Source: Hydractinia symbiolongicarpus
Taxonomy: Eukaryota > Cnidaria > Hydrozoa > Anthoathecata > Hydractiniidae
DNA length: 64,000 nt
NCBI RefSeq assembly: GCF_029227915.1
Contig: NC_079887.1
Span: 3,100,001 to 3,164,000, forward strand
Direction of reading: 5' to 3'
Positions 58,408 through 64,000 of this stretch are shown piece after piece (the first letter of the stretch is position 1; each line of letters begins with the position of its first letter). Made by a program: the position numbers and the translations under genes. The notes below the pieces were generated by a model. That model searched no databases and was not told the origin of the DNA. It saw nothing but the letters and a program-made list of their open reading frames with translations.

Positions 58408-58610
58408 AGCACCCAGGGAGTAAACTCATTTCCCGAACGATTTTTTAAATTTTTTTTTCACCACTGAAACGCATGAGACTTGTAGTTTTCAAAAATGTTT
58501 TCATTTTTGATGAGACGCTTAATGAAAGAGGTTTAATCGCCGGCAAACGAAAACCCGCGATTTCCAGTAAATCCCGGGCTTGGCCCGTACAGTCGAATGT
58601 ATACAAAGAA
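58002..58610 (+). repeat. B module 20 (A2/B1 hybrid, B2, B3)
   Basis: Entry hybrid 58002-58204, B2 58205-58407, B3 58408-58610. The entry monomer has ACATGTAGTTTTTAAAAATG rather than ACATGTAGTTTTCAAAAATG, and B3 begins AGCACCC. Confidence 0.9.
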
Positions 58611-59423
58611 AGTACCCTGTGAGTAAACTCATTTCCAGAACGATTTTTTAATTTTTATTTTTTCAACACTAAAACGCATGAGACTTGTAGTTTTTAAAAA
58701 TGTTTTCATTTTTGATGAGACGCTGAATAGAAGAAGTTTAATCGCCAGCAAACGAAAACCCGCCATTTCCCGTAAACCCCGGACTCGGCCCGCATAGTCA
58801 AAAGTATACAAAGAAAGTACCCAGGGAGTAAACTCATTTCCCGAACGATTTTTTAAATTATTTTTCCCCACTAAAACGCATGAAACTTGTAGTTTTCAAA
58901 AATGTTTTCATTTTTGATGAGACGCTGAATAAAAGAAGTTAAATCGCCGGCAAACGAAAACCCGCGTCTTCCCGTAAATCCCAGACTCGGCCCGTATAGT
59001 CAAAAGTATACAAAGAAAGTACCCAGGGAGTAAACTCATTTCCAAAACGATTTTTTAAATTATCTTTTCATCACTAAAACGCTTGAGACTTGTAGTTTTC
59101 AAAAATGTTTTCATATTTGATGAGACGCTGAATAAAAGAAGTTTAATCGCCGGCAAACGAAAACCCTGCGTCTTCCCGTAAATCCCAGACTCGGCCCGTA
59201 TAGTCAAAAGTATACAAAGAAAGTACCCAGGGAGTAAACTCATTTCCCGAACGATTTTTTAAATTATCTTTTCATCACTAAAACGCTTGAGACTTGTAGT
59301 TTTCAAAAATGTTTTCATATTTGATGAGACGCTGAATAAAAGAAGTTTAATCGCCGGCAAACGAAAACCCGCCATTTCCCGTAAACCCCGGACTCGGCCC
59401 GCATAGTCAAAGTATACAAAGAA
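58002..59423 (+). repeat. 1422-bp heptamer, copy 1
   Basis: Realigns at 59424 with offset 1422. Both copies have the expanded T tract TTTTTAATTTTTATTTTTTC in the exit hybrid (58645, 60067), a two-base insertion not seen elsewhere. The fifth monomer, 59034-59221, is an A3 head joined to an A4 tail (AAAACCCTGCGTC), a fusion that brings a segment of the preceding block into the duplication. Confidence 0.86.
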
Positions 59424-60032
59424 AGTACCCAGGGAGTAAACTCATTTCCCGAACGATTTTTTAAATTATTATTTCACCACTAAAGCCCATGAGACATGTA
59501 GTTTTTAAAAATGTTTTCATTTTTGATAAGACGCTTAATGAAAGATGTTTATTCGCCGGCAAACGAAAACCTCCGATTTCCCGTAAATCCCGGACTTGGC
59601 CCGTATAGTCGAATGTGTACAAAGAAAGTACCCTGTGAGTAAACTCATTTCCGAAACGATTTTTTCAATTATCTTTTCACCACTAAAACGCATGAGACTT
59701 GCAGTTTTCAAAAATGTTTTCATTTTTGATGAGACGCTTAATAAAAGAGTTTTAATCGCCGGCAAAGGAAATCCCGCGATTTCCCGTAAATCCCGGGCTT
59801 GGACCGTATAGTCGAATGTATACAAAGAAAGCACCCAGGGAGTAAACTCATTTCCCGAACGATTTTTTAAATTTTTTTTTCACCACTAAAACGCATGAGA
59901 CTTGTAGTTTTCAAAAATGTTTTCATTTTTGATGAGACGCTTAATGAAAGAGGTTTAATCGCCGGCAAACGAAAACCCGCGATTTCCAGTAAATCCCGGG
60001 CTTGGCCCGTACAGTCGAATGTATACAAAGAA
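59424..60032 (+). repeat. B module 21 (A2/B1 hybrid, B2, B3)
   Basis: Heptamer copy of module 20. Private changes are GTTTATTCGCCGG near 59548 and CCCGGACTTGG near 59590; the latter is an A-type base inside the B GGGCTTGG box. Confidence 0.9.
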
Positions 60033-60237
60033 AGTACCCTGTGAGTAAACTCATTTCCAGAACGATTTTTTAATTTTTATTTTTTCAACACTAAAACGCA
60101 TGAGACTTGTAGTTTTTAAAAATGTTTTCATTTTTGATGAGACGCTGAATAGAAGAAGTTTAATCGCCAGCAAACGAAAACCCGCCATTTCCCGTAAACC
60201 CCGGACTCGGCCCGCATAGTCAAAAGTATACAAAGAA

Positions 60238-63200
60238 AGTACCCAGGGAGTAAACTCATTTCCCGAACGATTTTTTAAATTATTTTTCCCCACTAAAACG
60301 CATGAAACTTGTAGTTTTCAAAAATGTTTTCATTTTTGATGAGACGCTGAATAAAAGAAGTTAAATCGCCGGCAAACGAAAACCCGCGTCTTCCCGTAAA
60401 TCCCAGACTCGGCCCGTATAGTCAAAAGTATACAAAGAAAGTACCCAGGGAGTAAACTCATTTCCAAAACGATTTTTTAAATTATCTTTTCATCACTAAA
60501 ACGCTTGAGACTTGTAGTTTTCAAAAATGTTTTCATATTTGATGAGACGCTGAATAAAGGAAGTTTAATCGCCGGCAAACGAAAACCCGCCATTTCCCGT
60601 AAACCCCGGACTCGGCCCGCATAGTCAAAAGTATACAAAGAAAGTACCCAGGGAGTAAACTCATTTCCCGAACGATTTTTTAAATTATTGTTTCACCACT
60701 AAAACGCATGAGACTTGTAGTTTTTAAAAATGTTTTCATTTTTGATGAGACGCTGAATAAAAGAAGTTTAATCGCCGGCAAACGAAAACCTGCGATTTCC
60801 CGTAAATCCCGGACTCGGCCCGTATAGTTAAAAGTATACAAAGAAAGTACCCAGGGTGTAAACTCATTTCCCGAACGATTTTTTAAATTATTATTTCACC
60901 ACTAAAGCCCATGAGACTTGTAGTTTTTAAAAATGTTTTTATTTTTGATGAAACGCTGAATAAAAGAGGTTTAATTGCCGGCAAACGAAAACCCGCGTCT
61001 TCCCGTAAATCCCGGACTCGGCCCGTATAGTCAAAAGAATACAAAGAAAGTACCCAGGGAGTAAACTCATTTCCCGAACGATTTTTTAAATTATTTTTCC
61101 CCACTAAAACGCATGAAACTTGTAGTTTTCAAAAATGTTTTCATTTTTGATGAGACGCTGAATAAAAGAAGTTAAATCGCCGGCAAACGAAAACCCGCGT
61201 CTTCCCGTAAATCCCAGACTCGGCCCGTATAGTCAAAAGTATACAAAGAAAGTACCCAGGGAGTAAACTCATTTCCAAAACGATTTTTTAAATTATCTTT
61301 TCATCACTAAAACGCTTGAGACTTGTAGTTTTCAAAAATGTTTTCATATTTGATGAGACGCTGAATAAAGGAAGTTTAATCGCCGGCAAACGAAAACCCG
61401 CCATTTCCCGTAAACCCCGGACTCGGCCCGCATAGTCAAAAGTATACAAAGAAAGTACCCAGGGAGTAAACTCATTTCCCGAACGATTTTTTAAATTATT
61501 GTTTCACCACTAAAACGCATGAGACTTGTAGTTTTTAAAAATGTTTTCATTTTTGATGAGACGCTGAATAAAAGAAGTTTAATCGCCGGCAAACGAAAAC
61601 CTGCGATTTCCCGTAAATCCCGGACTCGGCCCGTATAGTCAAAAGTATACAAAGAAAGTACCCAGGGTGTAAACTCATTTCCCGAACGATTTTTTAAATT
61701 ATTATTTCACCACTAAAGCCCATGAGACTTGTAGTTTTTAAAAATGTTTTTATTTTTGATGAGACGCTGAATAAAAGAGGTTTAATTGCCGGCAAACGAA
61801 AACCTGCGTCTTCCCGTAAATCCCAGACTCGGCCCGTATAGTCAAAAGTATACAAAGAAAGTACCCAGGGAGTAAACTCATTTCCAAAACGATTTTTTAA
61901 ATTATCTTTTCATCACTAAAACGCTTGAGACTTGTAGTTTTCAAAAATGTTTTCATATTTGATGAGACGCTGAATAAAGGAAGTTTAATCGCCGGCAAAC
62001 GAAAACCCGCCATTTCCCGTAAACCCCGGACTCGGCCCGCATAGTCAAAAGTATACAAAGAAAGTACCCAGGGAGTAAACTCATTTCCCGAACGATTTTT
62101 TAAATTATTGTTTCACCACTAAAACGCATGAGACTTGTAGTTTTTAAAAATGTTTTCATTTTTGATGAGACGCTGAATAAAAGAAGTTTAATCGCCGGCA
62201 AACGAAAACCTGCGATTTCCCGTAAATCCCGGACTCGGCCCGTATAGTCAAAAGTATACAAAGAAAGTACCCAGGGTGTAAACTCATTTCCCGAACGATT
62301 TTTTAAATTATTATTTCACCACTAAAGCCCATGAGACTTGTAGTTTTTAAAAATGTTTTTATTTTTGATGAGACGCTGAATAAAAGAGGTTTAATTGCCG
62401 GCAAACAAAAACCTGCGTCTTCCCGTAAATCCCGGACTCGGCCCGTATAGTCAAAAGAATACAAAGAAAGTACCCAGGGAGTAAACTCATTTCCCGAACG
62501 ATTTTTTAAATTATTTTTCCCCACTAAAACGCATGAAACTTGTAGTTTTCAAAAATGTTTTCATTTTTGATGAGACGCTGAATAAAAGAAGTTTAATCGC
62601 CGGCAAACGAAAACCCGCGTCTTCCCGTAAATCCCAGACTCGGCCCGTATAGTCAAAAGTATACAAAGAAAGTACCCAGGGAGTAAACTCATTTCCAAAA
62701 CGATTTTTTAAATTATCTTTTCATCACTAAAACGCTTGAGACTTGTAGTTTTCAAAAATGTTTTCATATTTGATGAGACGCTGAATAAAAGAAGTTTAAT
62801 CGCCGGCAAACGAAAACCCGCCATTTCCCGTAAACCCCGGACTCGGCCCGCATAGTCAAAAGTATACAAAGAAAGTACCCAGGGAGTAAACTCATTTCCC
62901 GAACGATTTTTTAAATTATTTTTTCACCACTAAAACGCATGAGACTTGTAGTTTTTAAAAATGTTTTCATTTTTGATGAGACGCTGAATAAAAGAAGTTT
63001 AATCGCCGGCAAACGAAAACCTGCGATTTCCCGTAAATCCCGGACTCGGCCCGTATAGTCAAAAGTATACAAAGAAAGTACCCAGGGTGTAAACTCATTT
63101 CCCGAACGATTTTTTAAATTATTATTTCACCACTAAAGCCCATGAGACTTGTAGTTTTTAAAAATGTTTTTATTTTTGCTGAGACGCTGAATAAAAGAGG

Positions 63201-63279
63201 TTTAATTGCCGGCAAACGAAAACCCGCGTCTTCCCGTAAATCCCGGACTCGGCCCGTATAGTCAAAAGTATACAAAGAA
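60238..63279 (+). repeat. Run of four tetramer iterations (811, 811, 609, 811 bp)
   Basis: Starts at 60238, 61049, 61860 and 62469. The unit is A4-A3-A1-A2', as at 8524 and 12174. The second unit ends with an A2' monomer that turns into an A4 tail (CCTGCGTCTTCCC, CCCAGACTC) near 61805. The third unit consequently lacks its A4 member and is 609 bp. This is the longest uninterrupted tetramer run in the window. Confidence 0.92.
61656..61859 (+). repeat. A2'/A4 fused monomer
   Basis: The head and middle are A2' (AGCCCATGAG, TTTTTATTTTTG, AGAGGTTTAATTG) and the tail is A4 (AAATCCCAGACTCGG). It explains the 609-bp third tetramer by a one-monomer deletion. The left boundary of the monomer is approximate. 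Confidence 0.82.
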
Positions 63280-63888
63280 AGTACCCAGGGAGTAAACTCA
63301 TTTCCCAAATGATATTTTAAATTATCTTTTCATCACTAAAACGCTTGAGACTTGTAGTTTTCAAAAATGTTTTCATTTTCGATGAGACGCTGAATAAAAG
63401 AAGTTTAATCGCCGGCAAACGAAAACCCGCCATTTCCCGTAAACCCCGGACTCGGCCCGCATAGTCAAAAGTATACAAAGAAAGTACCCAGGGAGTAAAC
63501 TCATTTCCCGAACGATTTTTTAAATTATTTTTTCACCACTAAAACGCATGAGACTTGTAGTTTTCAAAAATGTTTTCATTTTTAATAAGACGCTGAATAA
63601 AAGAAGTTTAATCGCCGGCAAACGAAAACATGCGATCTCCCGTAAATCCCGGACTCGGCCCGTATAGTCAAAAGTATACAAAGAAAGTACCCAGGGCGTA
63701 AACTCATTTCCCGAACGATTTTTTAAATTATTTTTTCACCACTAAAACGCATGAGACTTGTATTTTTTAAAAATGTTTTCATTTTTGATGAGACGCTGAA
63801 TAAAAGAAGTTTAATTGCCGGCAAACGAAAACCTGCGTCTTCCCGTAAATCCCGGACTCGGCCCGTATAGTCAAAAGTATACAAAGAA

Positions 63889-64000
63889 AGTACCCAGGGA
63901 GTAAACTCATTTCCCTAATGATATTTTAAATTAATTTTCACCACTAAAACGCATGAGACTTGTAGTTTTCAAAAATGTTTTCATTTTTGATAAGACGCTT
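63889..64000 (+). repeat. B module 22 (start of B1, cut by the window edge)
   Basis: Begins CCTAATGATATTTT with AATTAATTTTCACC and reaches GATAAGACGCTT, the B1 signature, before the window ends. It is the counterpart of 33469 at offset 30420 and of 10755. The array and the module evidently continue beyond the window. Confidence 0.9.

Larger units (their letters stand above)
1..64000 (+). repeat. Continuous ~203-bp satellite array (about 315 monomers)
   Basis: AGTACCC (or a one-base variant) recurs every 202-204 bases throughout, for example at 1, 204, 407 and 610. Every monomer is in the same orientation and I found no unique sequence between them. Each monomer is bipartite: an AT-rich left half with T and A tracts (positions ~33-101) and a GC-richer right half (~131-182) rich in CCCG. 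Both edges of the window lie inside the array, so its true ends are unknown. A single long tandem satellite of this kind is typical of eukaryotic constitutive heterochromatin; a centromeric role is possible but not shown by sequence alone. Confidence 0.99.

Noticed and set aside
1-64000. CRISPR array
   Set aside because: The repeated unit is ~203 bp with no short direct repeat separated by unique spacers. All parts of the unit are repeated.
1-64000. Transposable element or long terminal repeat origin
   Set aside because: I found no terminal inverted repeats, target-site duplications, poly-A tail, or reverse transcriptase or transposase-like frame. An origin of the monomer from an element cannot be excluded, but nothing in the window shows it.
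1-64000. Telomeric repeats or an array end
   Set aside because: No run of TTAGGG, TTAGG, TTTAGGG or a similar short telomeric unit was seen, and both window edges are inside monomers.
1-64000. Inverted segments within the array
   Set aside because: Every AGTACCC boundary and every CATTTTTGATGAG-like motif I followed is in the same orientation; no reverse-oriented monomer was found.

Overview
The whole window, first base to last, is one uninterrupted tandem satellite array. It is built from about 315 head-to-tail copies of a roughly 203-bp monomer, all in the same orientation. I see no protein-coding gene, RNA gene, transposon, CRISPR array or non-satellite spacer. A long AT-rich (about 37% GC) satellite with higher-order structure points to eukaryotic heterochromatin: centromeric, pericentromeric or subtelomeric. 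The sequence does not let me name the organism or the chromosomal position. Open frames of 60-116 codons occur on both strands, but they are by-products of the repeat.

Monomer families (positions counted from AGTACCC = 1). The A family ends TAGTCAAAAGTATAC and has subtypes. A1 is the reference, 24536-24738. A2 has AGCCCATGAG and TATTTAAAAATATT. A2' has the AGCCCATGAG head with an A1-like middle and AGAGGTTTAATTG. A3 has ATCTTTTCATCAC and CGCTTGAG, and usually a CCGCCATTT tail with CGCATAG. A4 has TTTTTCCCCAC and a CCCAGACTC tail. A5 has TATTTAAAAAAATTTTC and GCGACTTCCC. The B family ends TAGTCGAATGTATAC, carries GACGCTTAAT and GGGCTTGGCCC, and has three members: B1 (AAAGATGTTTAATC, CCTCCG), B2 (CTTGCAGTTTTC, GCAAAGGAAATCC) and B3 (AAATTTTTTTTTCAC, GAAAGAGG or GAAAAAGG). 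B monomers nearly always occur as a B1-B2-B3 trimer embedded in A arrays, entered and left through characteristic hybrid monomers.

Layout. 1-3249: A-only, A2-rich. 3250-16430: A interrupted by eight B modules; contains 1623-bp (8-mer), 811-bp (4-mer) and 3650-bp (18-mer) tandem repeats. 16431-23926: A5-rich zone with two B modules, three 'scars' of lost B modules and a 1419-bp heptamer in two copies. 23927-29817: A-only, A2-rich zone with a duplicated 1829-bp nonamer. 29818-43396: B-containing zone closely matching 5.3-24 kb, mostly at a 22.7-kb offset. 43397-46640: 1013-bp pentamers. 46641-47247: a permuted B module. 47248-56987: A-only, A2-rich zone with a nonamer (1825 bp) and a pentamer (1014 bp). 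56988-64000: a third B-containing zone with a 7-mer and four 4-mer iterations.

At the largest scale, A-only zones alternate with B-containing zones, and the succession recurs about every 23-30 kb, giving two full iterations and part of a third. Structure is therefore nested: 203-bp monomer, 0.8-3.7-kb higher-order repeats, and a ~25-kb superrepeat. Copies differ by whole-monomer gains and losses, many with a visible fused monomer at the junction, as expected from repeated unequal exchange or replication slippage. Large local duplications would also arise from assembly error, so copy numbers need long-read confirmation.
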